Source: Candidatus Cloacimonadota bacterium
GTDB lineage: Bacteria > Cloacimonadota > Cloacimonadia > JGIOTU-2
DNA: 24,895 nt
Reading direction: 5' to 3'
Assembly: GCA_016932035.1 (NCBI GenBank)
Contig: JAFGDR010000062.1
Span: 1-24,895 of the forward strand
Shown: piece by piece, positions 14,415 through 22,690 of the stretch
Position numbering within the stretch: position 1 is the first letter of the stretch
How the letters are laid out: each line of letters opens with the position of its first letter
Position numbers and translations under genes: made by a program
The notes under the pieces: model-generated
Seen by the model: the letters and a program-made list of their open reading frames with translations, nothing else
The model's database searches: none
Told to the model about the DNA's origin: nothing

Positions 14415-16772
14415 CTAAGATACAAAGCTTTCTATGAGTTTATTCCATCCCCCTCTTTTTTTCGAAAGATCAACTGCGCGTTTAGACATCTGCCTGACCT
14501 TTTCTGGCTCGTTGTCACATAGCTTCATAAAATCAAGCATTCTTCTTCTCCAATAGTCCACGGTTACTTCTCTCAGTATATAACCCGATTCACCATCTTT
14601 AATCACTTCCTGAGGGCCGCCCTCATTTGAAACAAAAGCGATAAGACCACATGCTTGAGCTTCAACAACTACCATGCCAAAAGTGTCAGTTTTGCTTGGA
14701 AATACAAAAAGATCTGCTGCTGAATAGTAATTTGGAAGGATTTCTCTATCCTTTTTCCCCGTAAAAATGATATGATCATTGTGAGAAAAATCCTTTTTAA
14801 ATATGTCAATATCAGGCCCGGATCCAACGACGAAAAAGTAAGTATCGGGATTCTCTTTATGAAGTTCATCAAAAGCATTAAGTGCAACCTCAAGACTTTT
14901 ATCAAACGAAACTCTCCCAGTATAGAGAAAATAAAATCCTTCTTCAATATTATATGTTTTCTGAAGCCATTCGCGTCCTTTTATCTGAGGATAGAAGACT
15001 GATGTATCCACTCCGCGTGCAAAATGTTTCATTTTAGTTCGATCAAATCCCTGCGATTCAAGCATATCCATGTATGCATAGGTAGGTACCCTAATCTCAT
15101 CAACGAGCTGATAAAACCAGTTCACAAAGCTTCGCACCGTTGCACTAAGTGAAGTATCCACATTCATCTCCTCTATCTGCTTTGCAAAGTCTGTGTGGTA
15201 TATGCCAATGCATTTGACATTCAGCAACCTTGCTGCAAGAAGCCCCAGTAGACCTATCGATGCAGGTGTGGAAATAATTATGAGATCCGGATTGAATTTG
15301 CTGATCTTTTCCATTGATTTTAGTATTGAAGGAATGTTTATTTTTAAATACTCATAATAGGGTAAATTGAATGTATGTATGCTCGGGATATTAATAAAAT
15401 TCTTCCAATATTTTTCTTCTTTGACGCTGCCCACGAGATATACATTCCGCTTGGATTTTGTGGCATTTTCCCGAATCCTGTTTACTGTTACAGATACCCC
15501 GTTCAGATCTTCGATCGTATCACTGAACCAAAGAATGTTTTTCTCTTTTTTAGATGATTCCAGATTGAAATTATTCCTCAATTTTAGAATCAAATCACGG
15601 TTTGCAAACATATGGCGCAACGAGCTGAAAAAGGGAAGCATAAGAAAAATGCCTGAAATCGATGATGTGAAGTTTTGAATAAGTTTGAATACATCACCCT
15701 GCATCAAGTGCTTCTCAATCGAAGCAAACAGAAGTTTCAGAAACTCATCACTGATCGTTGCTATTTTCCTATATGCCACCGATATTTTTTCATCAAGTGA
15801 TTTATCTTTCTCCTTTTGTAAGGTTTCGACAAGATCGTTGAAGGCGGATTTCAACTCTGCATCTTTCCCGTTTTTATCAACTGTAGAATATGCTTTCATC
15901 TTCAGTCTATTCTTCCAATTAAGAGATTTATTTGTAAAAACAAGGTTATTGATCTGGCTGAGGAGTGACTGCGAAAAGCTGCTGCTCTTCGATCTTGAAT
16001 AATCATAGGCGACCTTATACACCATAAATACAAACGACTTATAATCGTTATGCCGCCCTACAGGTTGTGTGTTTTTATGCTTTAACTGTTGAAGAAATTC
16101 TTGAGTTGTAGATGCATCTCCTTCCGTATAAGTCTCTCCCAAAAAGAGACCGGAATGATCATCAGATCCGGCAGTCAAACCCTTTATCCAGGGTGTTTCA
16201 CTCATCGGTTCAATATTGTGTTTTTCATACATCTGCTCGATATGTTGTTCTTTAAGATTTTCGAGAACATTCATCCAAGTCAGATTGTGCATCTCGTTCC
16301 TGCCGCCATTAATCCCTTCGAATATGTCGAACATTAATAGCAACTTTTCCAAATGTTCGTATTTCAACTTCCCATTTACAGAAAAGGTAGCATGTGCAAT
16401 AGAATAAGCAAGGTCTTCTTCTTTTATATAATCTCGCAAATCATATATGTTTGTTCGGATCCTTTGAATTTCTACAAACTGCTTCTCATTGAGTCCGTAA
16501 AGAAGCACATGAACTTTAAACTCATCTTCAGGAAAATATGCTGTCGCTTCATCCCCAATAATTATCTCACCAGGATATTTTTGCTGCAAGAGCAATGCAC
16601 CCTCAATGTTATTATGATCTGTAATTGTAACAAAATCCATCCCTTTATTCTTCATATTCTCGTAAATGAAATCTGGTTCTGTATAAGATTCACCAGCACC
16701 GAGTCGTTGCAAGAACCATTCTGAGGGGTGTTCAGAATAGATAGAATGGACGTGTAGATCTACTTTCGCCAT
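14415..16772 (-). CDS. PHP-domain phosphoesterase fused to GT4 glycosyltransferase
   Basis: The 785-residue fusion has an N-terminal PHP metallophosphoesterase domain (about 1-225) with its metal ligands in place: H7 and H9 (DLHVHS), D52 and H53 (TDHNN), E75 (GDEAT), H88, H127 (IAHAT), D204 and H206 (GSDDHS). Residues 230-410 are a helical linker with a hydrophobic patch (SISGIFLMLPFF). Residues 411-785 are a GT-B family 4 glycosyltransferase: acceptor-side LWFSDTIEDLNGVSVTV, FARGVDTSVFYP, LYTGRVSFDKSLEVALNAF, and the donor-site FPSKTDTFGMVVVEAQACG, where Asp696 replaces the first Glu of the E-x7-E motif, as in several lipid glycosyltransferases. AAAGGA precedes the ATG by 9 bases. A Pho box drives it. 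The product's substrate is unknown; a role in lipid or envelope glycan remodelling is inferred. Confidence 0.88.
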   Translation of the reverse strand: MAKVDLHVHSIYSEHPSEWFLQRLGAGESYTEPDFIYENMKNKGMDFVTITDHNNIEGALLLQQKYPGEIIIGDEATAYFPEDEFKVHVLLYGLNEKQFVEIQRIRTNIYDLRDYIKEEDLAYSIAHATFSVNGKLKYEHLEKLLLMFDIFEGINGGRNEMHNLTWMNVLENLKEQHIEQMYEKHNIEPMSETPWIKGLTAGSDDHSGLFLGETYTEGDASTTQEFLQQLKHKNTQPVGRHNDYKSFVFMVYKVAYDYSRSKSSSFSQSLLSQINNLVFTNKSLNWKNRLKMKAYSTVDKNGKDAELKSAFNDLVETLQKEKDKSLDEKISVAYRKIATISDEFLKLLFASIEKHLMQGDVFKLIQNFTSSISGIFLMLPFFSSLRHMFANRDLILKLRNNFNLESSKKEKNILWFSDTIEDLNGVSVTVNRIRENATKSKRNVYLVGSVKEEKYWKNFINIPSIHTFNLPYYEYLKINIPSILKSMEKISKFNPDLIIISTPASIGLLGLLAARLLNVKCIGIYHTDFAKQIEEMNVDTSLSATVRSFVNWFYQLVDEIRVPTYAYMDMLESQGFDRTKMKHFARGVDTSVFYPQIKGREWLQKTYNIEEGFYFLYTGRVSFDKSLEVALNAFDELHKENPDTYFFVVGSGPDIDIFKKDFSHNDHIIFTGKKDREILPNYYSAADLFVFPSKTDTFGMVVVEAQACGLIAFVSNEGGPQEVIKDGESGYILREVTVDYWRRRMLDFMKLCDNEPEKVRQMSKRAVDLSKKRGGWNKLIESFVS

Positions 16773-16823
16773 ACACGATGTCCTTTGATTATTTTTTTGA
16801 TTGTACTCTTAATTTATTAAAAG

Positions 16824-16853
16824 ACTATAATTGTTTTGTTAATTTTCTATGAA
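16824..16853 (-). promoter_or_regulatory. Pho box and promoter of the PHP-GT4 gene
   Basis: Read on the minus strand: TTCATA (16853-16848), 5 bases, TTAACA (16842-16837), 7 bases, TATAGT (16829-16824). Periodicity (11 bp) and distance to the -10 are identical to the porin-pst Pho box, and 14 bases of the core match exactly. The distal half-site is weaker. The leader before the ATG at 16772 would be about 45 bases. It lies in the short gap after the sigma-factor gene. Confidence 0.72.
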
Positions 16854-16862
16854 GGTCTACGT

Positions 16863-17357
16863 TTAGGTTAACTCAATTCCCAGCTTCCTCAAACGTCTCA
16901 ATCCCTTCTCTTTGAGTTGACGAACTCTTTCTCGTGGGATACCGAGTTTCTCTCCTATCTCTCCAAGATCATAAGAACCATTTCCATCTAAGCCATACAA
17001 AAGAATAAGGACTTTCTTCTCCTTGTCGGGAAACGATGTAGGGAAGTTAATTCTCTCATAATTCTCTATCTCTTCAGTATTCTCTCTTTTGTGGTAGGAT
17101 ATTTCATCATTGTATTGAGCCGCATCCAAAGATGCATCATACTCTTTTCCGACTGCCTCGAGTATTCTTTTCTTAATCCAATATGTTGCATAAGTACTGA
17201 ATTTCGCATCCTTCTCTGGATCATATCTTTGCCACGCTTCCCATAATCCTATTGTGCCTTCCTGGATAAGATCCTCAAAAGGAATTGTCGAGTGTATATA
17301 TTTTGAAGCGATACTTTTTACCAATGCTAGATGTTTATCTATTTCTTTCTTATCCAT
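16863..17357 (-). CDS. Small sigma70-family factor coupled to phoR
   Basis: The 164-residue protein has sigma region 2 at about 8-68 (LVKSIASKYIHSTIPFEDLIQEGTIGLWEAWQRYDP...FSTYATYWIKKRI, including the core-binding and -10 recognition helices). Region 4 is at about 108-160, with the -35 helix-turn-helix (DLGEIGEKLGIPRERVRQLKEKGLRRLRKLG). It lacks regions 1 and 3. The region-2 sequence is closer to the sigma70 main family than to ECF factors. Its ATG shares one base with the phoR stop (TAATG) and has no Shine-Dalgarno, so it depends on translation of phoR. No anti-sigma gene adjoins it. A sigma factor in a phoBR operon suggests a second regulatory output under phosphate limitation. Confidence 0.85.
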   Translation of the reverse strand: MDKKEIDKHLALVKSIASKYIHSTIPFEDLIQEGTIGLWEAWQRYDPEKDAKFSTYATYWIKKRILEAVGKEYDASLDAAQYNDEISYHKRENTEEIENYERINFPTSFPDKEKKVLILLYGLDGNGSYDLGEIGEKLGIPRERVRQLKEKGLRRLRKLGIELT

Positions 17358-19105
17358 TATGCATTATATGGGAGAATAATAATAAACTTAGTTCCCTCAC
17401 CAACCTTACTTTCAACATATATCTCTCCGTTGTGCGCAAGTACAATATGTTTAACGATTGAAAGCCCAAGACCTGTACCACCAAGCTGTCGAGAACGGGA
17501 TTTATCTACAACATAGAAACGCTCGAATATACGGGGTAAGCTATATTCCGGAATTCCTATGCCGTTATCCTCGATCTCAATAATAACCTGATTATCTTCT
17601 AAGGATACATCAATCATAATCTTGCCTTTTTTTTCTGTATAGGTTACAGCGTTATCCAAAAGATTTATCATGAGTTGCTCGATAAGGAAAGGATCTGCTT
17701 GAAATTTCTTTATTGAACTATCATAATCAAAGGTGATATGAATGTTTTTCTCATCGATCTTTTTTTGCTCAATTAACAGTGAATTTTCAATAAGTTTTTC
17801 AAGATCAAATTTCTTATAATTGATAATATCGTGTTTGTTCTCAAGATTGGAAAGGACAAGAAGGTCGGACACGATATTGATGAGCCGGTCTGTATTCGAA
17901 CGTATGATTTTTATAAATCTTTTATGAGCCGAATCAATCTCTTCCTCCAGTGTTTCAGCAAAGCCCTTGATTGCCGTAAGTGGTGTTTTAAGCTCATGTG
18001 CAACATTTGCCACAAAATCTGTTTTCATCTCTTCAAGTCGCTTTAGTTCAGTTATATCATGCATAACAACGATGATACGTTTTTCAGGAATGCCGAGGAT
18101 AATAGAAGCACTGGTTAAATATATCTTTCCTTTAATCTCAATTTCCTTTGTAGCGGAATTATTTGTGTCTAACACATTTGTTAAAAGATTTCCAAACTCC
18201 TCTTGTCTTATATATTCCCAATACCTTTTACCCACCAATTTGTTCAGTTCACAATGTATTATTTCTGAAAAAATTTTATTTGCTGTTACAATAATTCCGT
18301 CTGGATTTAGAACAATTAGTGCTTCGACCATGGAAGAAAGAATCGTTTTTAGTTCTTCCTGCTCCTGGTTCAGTGATGTAATATACATCTCAAGCTCTCG
18401 CGCCATCTCGTTGAGTGATTCTGCTAATCTTCCGAGCTCATCTCTCCGTCTTGTATAAAGACGCGCTTTAAAATCTCCCTCTTTGATGCGTTGAGCGACC
18501 TGAGCAATATCCCGAACGGGTTTAGTATAGGCTTGTGTAATAAGTATTGATAAGATTAGTGCCAGAACTGTTATTACGATGGATATGTTCAGAATATCTT
18601 TTGTGATAACATGTATGCTTCTCTGGATATTTTCGAGGAATGAGCTTGTTCGTACAACACCGATCACTTTATCGTTCTGAACAATTGGAACAGCAACATA
18701 GAGCATGTCTTTCTTCAATGTTTCACTGAACCGGACACTTTTACCAATCCCGCTTCTTAATGCACCGATCACCTCCGGACGATTGCTGTGATTTTCCATG
18801 TTTTGCACATCCTCTTCCGAGTCACCAAGCACTGTTCCATCACTTCGTATGACCGTACATCTGATGCCGAGCTCATTGCCAAGATCGTGTGTTGTCGATT
18901 TGATATGCTGGTAATCATTCTCCAATACAAAGGATGTTATGAACTTTTGAATGAGCTGGGCATAGTTTTCCAATGTCAGTTCAAGATTCTGAAGATAGTT
19001 GTTCTTAATTTCCCTGGAGGCAAAATGGACGATCAGTCCTGCAGTGAGCACAATAATGATAAAAAAGGTGAGAAAAAGTTTCCACATGAATGAAAGATTT
19101 TTCAT
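17357..19105 (-). CDS. phoR: Sensor histidine kinase PhoR
   Basis: This is a membrane kinase partner of PhoB. Numbered from ATG 19105 (582 residues): helix 1 at about 7-27, an exported sensor region of about 140 residues, helix 2 at about 174-192, HAMP (about 196-240), PAS (about 250-355), HisKA with phosphoacceptor His370 in VAHELKTPLTAIKGFAETL, and an ATPase domain with N-box NLLDNAVTY (481-489), DNGIGIP (513-519), FERFYVVDKSRS and GGTGLGLS (542-549). The large periplasmic domain resembles the PhoR of Firmicutes and many diderms, not the minimal E. coli form. I chose 19105 since it lies 1 base after the phoB stop and gives a normal PhoR N-terminus; a GTG at 19132 would overlap phoB by 26 bases. 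Confidence 0.92.
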   Translation of the reverse strand: MKNLSFMWKLFLTFFIIIVLTAGLIVHFASREIKNNYLQNLELTLENYAQLIQKFITSFVLENDYQHIKSTTHDLGNELGIRCTVIRSDGTVLGDSEEDVQNMENHSNRPEVIGALRSGIGKSVRFSETLKKDMLYVAVPIVQNDKVIGVVRTSSFLENIQRSIHVITKDILNISIVITVLALILSILITQAYTKPVRDIAQVAQRIKEGDFKARLYTRRRDELGRLAESLNEMARELEMYITSLNQEQEELKTILSSMVEALIVLNPDGIIVTANKIFSEIIHCELNKLVGKRYWEYIRQEEFGNLLTNVLDTNNSATKEIEIKGKIYLTSASIILGIPEKRIIVVMHDITELKRLEEMKTDFVANVAHELKTPLTAIKGFAETLEEEIDSAHKRFIKIIRSNTDRLINIVSDLLVLSNLENKHDIINYKKFDLEKLIENSLLIEQKKIDEKNIHITFDYDSSIKKFQADPFLIEQLMINLLDNAVTYTEKKGKIMIDVSLEDNQVIIEIEDNGIGIPEYSLPRIFERFYVVDKSRSRQLGGTGLGLSIVKHIVLAHNGEIYVESKVGEGTKFIIILPYNA

Positions 19106-19106
19106 A

Positions 19107-19796
19107 CTATTTTTCAAGCTTGTAGCCAACACCTCGAACAGATTTTATTCGATCTCCAACCGTACCCAGCTTCTTTCTTATTTTCTGAATATGTACATCT
19201 ATTGTTCTGTCAAGTACGACCTTATCTTCACCCCAGAGCATATCAAGGAGTTTATTTCTCGAATACACCCATCCGGGATGAGACATAATAATGGAAAGTA
19301 ACTTGAATTCGGTTGTTGTAAACTCGATCACTTCATTTTTAAACCGCGCTTCATACGTATCGAGATCAAGCACAAGATCTTCATATTTGATGAGATTTTG
19401 ATGGTCAGCTTTCTGTTTGTCTCCACTTCTTCTCAGAACAGCTTTAACTCGTGCTACAAGTTCTCTCGGGCTGAAGGGCTTTACTACATAATCATCCGCT
19501 CCCATCTCAAGCCCAACGATCTTATCAATTTCTGTTCCCTTTGCTGTCAGCATGATGATCGGTATATTTTTAAGACTATCATTTGCCCGTATCTTTCTAC
19601 AAATCTCAAGCCCATCGATAGAGGGAAGCATCAAGTCCAGAATTACCAGATCTGGAATTGTATGTCTTAGATATTCAAGGAATGACTCCCCGTCATAAAA
19701 TGCATCAGTATGGTATTTTTCCTTTTCCAGGTGGTATTGGATGAGTTCAACGATATCAGGCTCGTCATCCACAACTGCGATCGTTTTTTTACTCAT
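19107..19796 (-). CDS. phoB: OmpR-family response regulator PhoB
   Basis: The 229-residue protein has a receiver domain (1-about 122) with acidic pocket Asp10/Asp11, phosphoacceptor Asp54 (LVILDLMLPSIDG), Thr84 and Lys106 (VVKPFSPRELVARVKAVLRR). A winged-helix DNA-binding domain follows (about 135-229), ending in HIQKIRKKLG...IKSVRGVGYKLEK with recognition-helix residues LDRTIDVHIQKIRKKL. It is called PhoB from its pairing with PhoR and from the PhoU-like and Na/Pi genes on its 5' side. It is the likely ligand for the two TTAACA-type boxes. It starts inside the end of the PhoU-like gene (8-base overlap). Confidence 0.93.
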   Translation of the reverse strand: MSKKTIAVVDDEPDIVELIQYHLEKEKYHTDAFYDGESFLEYLRHTIPDLVILDLMLPSIDGLEICRKIRANDSLKNIPIIMLTAKGTEIDKIVGLEMGADDYVVKPFSPRELVARVKAVLRRSGDKQKADHQNLIKYEDLVLDLDTYEARFKNEVIEFTTTEFKLLSIIMSHPGWVYSRNKLLDMLWGEDKVVLDRTIDVHIQKIRKKLGTVGDRIKSVRGVGYKLEK

Positions 19797-20484
19797 ATTC
19801 TGACTTCTTCTCGTATTTTTGGGTTACTGACTCCGGCATAAATCGAACTTTTTCGAAAGGTTGAACAAGTGCCGTTGCAATATTAAGAAGATGGGCAGCA
19901 ATCCTCTTCAAATAGCGAATGTAAAGAGCAGCAATGACTGCAGTCTGTACATCTAATCCCAGATCTTCAGTGATGAGTTTATGAAGTATCACCTCACATC
20001 GCCCTGTAAGTTTTTTATTTACAACAGATTCAGCTGATGCTTTATCAGACTTTTCAAATGATCGGGTAACAACATCAAAAAGGTGCTCAATGTCCAATTC
20101 TATTGCAGACAAATCATCATCGAGAACTCCTGCATTAAGCTCAATATTTGCTATTCTTGCGAGCTCAAGAATGTTCATCGTATAATCGCCGACCCGTTCT
20201 ATATCGATCACAATGCCTATAAGATTTATTGCAACTGGAGAATCCGCTGTTCCGGAAGCCGCAAGGTGTATCAACACTTTTTTGCGAACAATACGTTCGG
20301 TCTTATCTACCTTTCTCTCTTCATAATAGATATCAACATCAGGATGAGGAATGTCTCTGCCGCGAAGTCTTGCGCTTGCATTATCAAACATATTGTTTGC
20401 TCGGTCCAACATATCACATGCATCCTGGTGTGCTTCTTTATACAAATTGCTTTTTTTCAGGAGTTTAATTAATTCTTTTATCAT
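19789..20484 (-). CDS. PhoU-domain protein linked to the Na+/Pi symporter
   Basis: The 231-residue all-helical protein has the PhoU-type pattern, clearest at AINLIGIVIDIERVGDYTMNILELARIAN (about 84-112) and LYIRYLKRIAAHLLNIATALVQP (about 187-209). Its N-terminal part (KLLKKSNLYKEAHQDACDMLDRANNMF) resembles the PhoU-like domain often fused to the C-terminus of Na+/Pi cotransporters; here it is a separate gene 25 bases after that transporter. It is more divergent than the pst-linked PhoU at 7820-8485. GAGG precedes the ATG by 5 bases. It may control the symporter, or PhoR, or both. Confidence 0.82.
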   Translation of the reverse strand: MIKELIKLLKKSNLYKEAHQDACDMLDRANNMFDNASARLRGRDIPHPDVDIYYEERKVDKTERIVRKKVLIHLAASGTADSPVAINLIGIVIDIERVGDYTMNILELARIANIELNAGVLDDDLSAIELDIEHLFDVVTRSFEKSDKASAESVVNKKLTGRCEVILHKLITEDLGLDVQTAVIAALYIRYLKRIAAHLLNIATALVQPFEKVRFMPESVTQKYEKKSEYE

Positions 20485-20509
20485 GAGTACCTCGGATATA
20501 TATCCATTT

Positions 20510-21673
20510 TTATTTTGTTATTAAAAGAAAAAATATTGGTAAAATAAAAAAGATCAAAGCAATTAAGAGAATTGGATAGAGTTTGCTTTTCATTGTTAGA
20601 TTTGAAGCAGCGAGAGCGATTTTGATTGGAATCATTCTGATCGGCTTCAGGGGTAGAATTATTAACATGCCAAGAAAATTAAAGGTGAAGTGGGAAATGG
20701 CAACAACAAGTGCTGCAGGTGAGCATGTTGCCATAGCTGCCAACAGTGTTGTTACAGTCGTACCGATATTTGCCCCAACGGTATAAGGGAAAACCTGGTA
20801 GATATTGACGATACCGGCACCAGCCAGCGGAATCATGATAGACGTTGTTATCGAACTACTCTGCACAATTGCTGTTAAAATAATACCAAGGAGCAATGCG
20901 AGCACACCATTTCTGAAAATAAAATCAGAGAAAAATTGTTCTACTTTACCGATAACGAGCTGACGAATTACTTTTACCATAAATCGCAGGGCTATAAAAA
21001 GTAAGAATAACGCTATAACAAGGATAAAAATTTGAGAAAGGGTCGGCGAAAATATCTCTTGAATAAATCCAGGAGATCCATCACCCGGATACTTTGAATT
21101 GTATAAAAAATTTACGATCGGTTTTGTGATCATCCCGATCGGACTCTTGAATTCCGCTCCTCTAATGTTTGCGTGGAGGATGAAAGAACCCAGTTTTAGT
21201 GATATCTTTTCGATTAGTCCAAAATAAATTTCCAAAGGCAGGAGGACAGCAACTGCGATAATATTAAAGATATCATGTACGATAGCACAGCTATACGCTC
21301 GCTTGAATTCATCAGTTCGTGAGATATGCCCAAGCGAAACAAGTGTATTCGTGATCGTCGTCCCAATATTCGCTCCCATAATAATTGGGATCGCAATCCT
21401 TATCGAATCTGCGCCAAGAATATTGCTTGCTACAAGCCCAACGACAATCGAGGTTGTTGTCGACGAGCTCTGCACGATGCTTGTTGTGAGAATACCTATC
21501 AATAAACCCATGATTGGATTGCTCACACTTGTAATAAGATTTGTTGATAGTTGATGAAAACTTTTGAAGCCAGCTCCCATCATGACGATACTTAGAAAGA
21601 AGATGTATATCAGGAATATGAGAAGAAGTATCTTAAATAGTCTTGTAATGGTTGATGTCGACTGATCTGGCAT
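20510..21673 (-). CDS. Na+/phosphate symporter (PNaS / NptA family)
   Basis: This is an inner-membrane Na+-coupled phosphate transporter. The 387-residue protein has the inverted repeat typical of the family: QSSSTTTS at 68-75 with GANIGTTIT at 100-108, and QSSSITTS at 271-278 with GANIGTTVT at 300-308, the QSSS motifs being the substrate and Na+ sites. About eight to nine membrane helices. The usual C-terminal PhoU-like domain is absent and is encoded by the next gene. The ATG lies 9 bases after the hypE stop and has no Shine-Dalgarno, so translation probably re-initiates from hypE. It gives the cell a low-cost uptake route besides Pst. Confidence 0.92.
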   Translation of the reverse strand: MPDQSTSTITRLFKILLLIFLIYIFFLSIVMMGAGFKSFHQLSTNLITSVSNPIMGLLIGILTTSIVQSSSTTTSIVVGLVASNILGADSIRIAIPIIMGANIGTTITNTLVSLGHISRTDEFKRAYSCAIVHDIFNIIAVAVLLPLEIYFGLIEKISLKLGSFILHANIRGAEFKSPIGMITKPIVNFLYNSKYPGDGSPGFIQEIFSPTLSQIFILVIALFLLFIALRFMVKVIRQLVIGKVEQFFSDFIFRNGVLALLLGIILTAIVQSSSITTSIMIPLAGAGIVNIYQVFPYTVGANIGTTVTTLLAAMATCSPAALVVAISHFTFNFLGMLIILPLKPIRMIPIKIALAASNLTMKSKLYPILLIALIFFILPIFFLLITK

Positions 21674-21682
21674 ATTGCAACG

Positions 21683-22690
21683 TTAACAGATTCTGGGGGT
21701 TTGTTCTCGGGAGAGTAAAGGGAGTATCCTTCTTGCTCCAATGAAGGTCTTTAAATATAATTTCGGTGCGTCTGTTTTCTGCAAGATTTGACCAATACAC
21801 TGAGCATTTTTTCCAAGCGTTTTTGATCGCATAATCTTTAAGACTCTTTCTCCCTGATCTTCCGGGCATATGATGACAGCTCTGCCTTCGCATGCCATAT
21901 ACAGCGGATCTATACCAAGTGCATCACATACTCCTGTCACACTTTTTTTAATAGGAAGGGCTTCTTCGTTGATTTCAATATCTACCTGTGATGAAAATGC
22001 AATCTCATTTAGAATCGAAGCGAGACCTCCTCTTGTGGGATCTCGCAATGCATGGATGATGACATCATCATCAAGAAGCGCTTTAATCAGCGATGCGACA
22101 TTTGCACAATCTGATCTCAGCTCGGAATCAAATCCATTCCTATATGCCATGATCGCAGCACCATGGTCGCCAATATCACCAGTAACAATCACTGCATCAT
22201 CCGGCTGGGCATTCTTCGATGAGATAACTTGATCTGTTTGAATGATACCATAACCGGCAGTGTTAATAAATATCTTATCTATCTTACCTTTGCTTACGAT
22301 CTTAGTGTCTCCTGCTATTATTGAAACACCTGCCTTCATCGTTTGTTGTTTTATCGAAATTAATATTTTTTTTAGATCATCAAATTGGAATCCTTCTTCA
22401 ATCATTAACGAGAGGGTTATATACTTTGGTACAGCTCCTACCATTGCAAGATCATTTGTTGTGCCACAGATTGCTAATTTTCCAATATTGCCGCCGGGAA
22501 AAAAGATGGGATCGATCGTATAGCTGTCTGTAGTGATAGCAATTCTTGCTGAGTCTGCATCAAAACTTCCACTGTCTTCTCCATGATTAACAACAACATC
22601 TTCTAGTGTCTTGTATATCAGTTCCAGAAATTCCTGACTCAGCTTGCCACCACTCCCATGAGAAAGGAGTATTGTCTTCTTATCCATCAT
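21683..22690 (-). CDS. hypE: Hydrogenase maturation protein HypE (carbamoyl dehydratase)
   Basis: HypE converts the carbamoyl group placed by HypF on its C-terminal Cys into a thiocyanate, the source of the CN ligands of [NiFe] hydrogenase. The 335-residue protein is of the PurM/AIR-synthetase fold: LSHGSGGKLSQEF (about 9-21), TTDSYTIDPIFFPGGNIGKLAICGTTNDLAMVGA (53-86), IIAGDTK, VTGDIGDHGAAIM, RDPTRGGLASILNEIA. It ends in the obligatory PRIC with the acceptor Cys as the last residue. The start overlaps the hypD stop by 4 bases; a second ATG follows at once and is better spaced from the GGAG. Confidence 0.96.
   Translation of the reverse strand: MMDKKTILLSHGSGGKLSQEFLELIYKTLEDVVVNHGEDSGSFDADSARIAITTDSYTIDPIFFPGGNIGKLAICGTTNDLAMVGAVPKYITLSLMIEEGFQFDDLKKILISIKQQTMKAGVSIIAGDTKIVSKGKIDKIFINTAGYGIIQTDQVISSKNAQPDDAVIVTGDIGDHGAAIMAYRNGFDSELRSDCANVASLIKALLDDDVIIHALRDPTRGGLASILNEIAFSSQVDIEINEEALPIKKSVTGVCDALGIDPLYMACEGRAVIICPEDQGERVLKIMRSKTLGKNAQCIGQILQKTDAPKLYLKTFIGARRILPLLSREQTPRIC

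Noticed and set aside
17831-18458. Plus-strand ORFs antisense to phoR and other genes (also 10302-10568, 15367-16724, 22260-22523)
   Set aside because: Shadow frames of well-supported minus-strand genes, with no RBS or recognisable domain.
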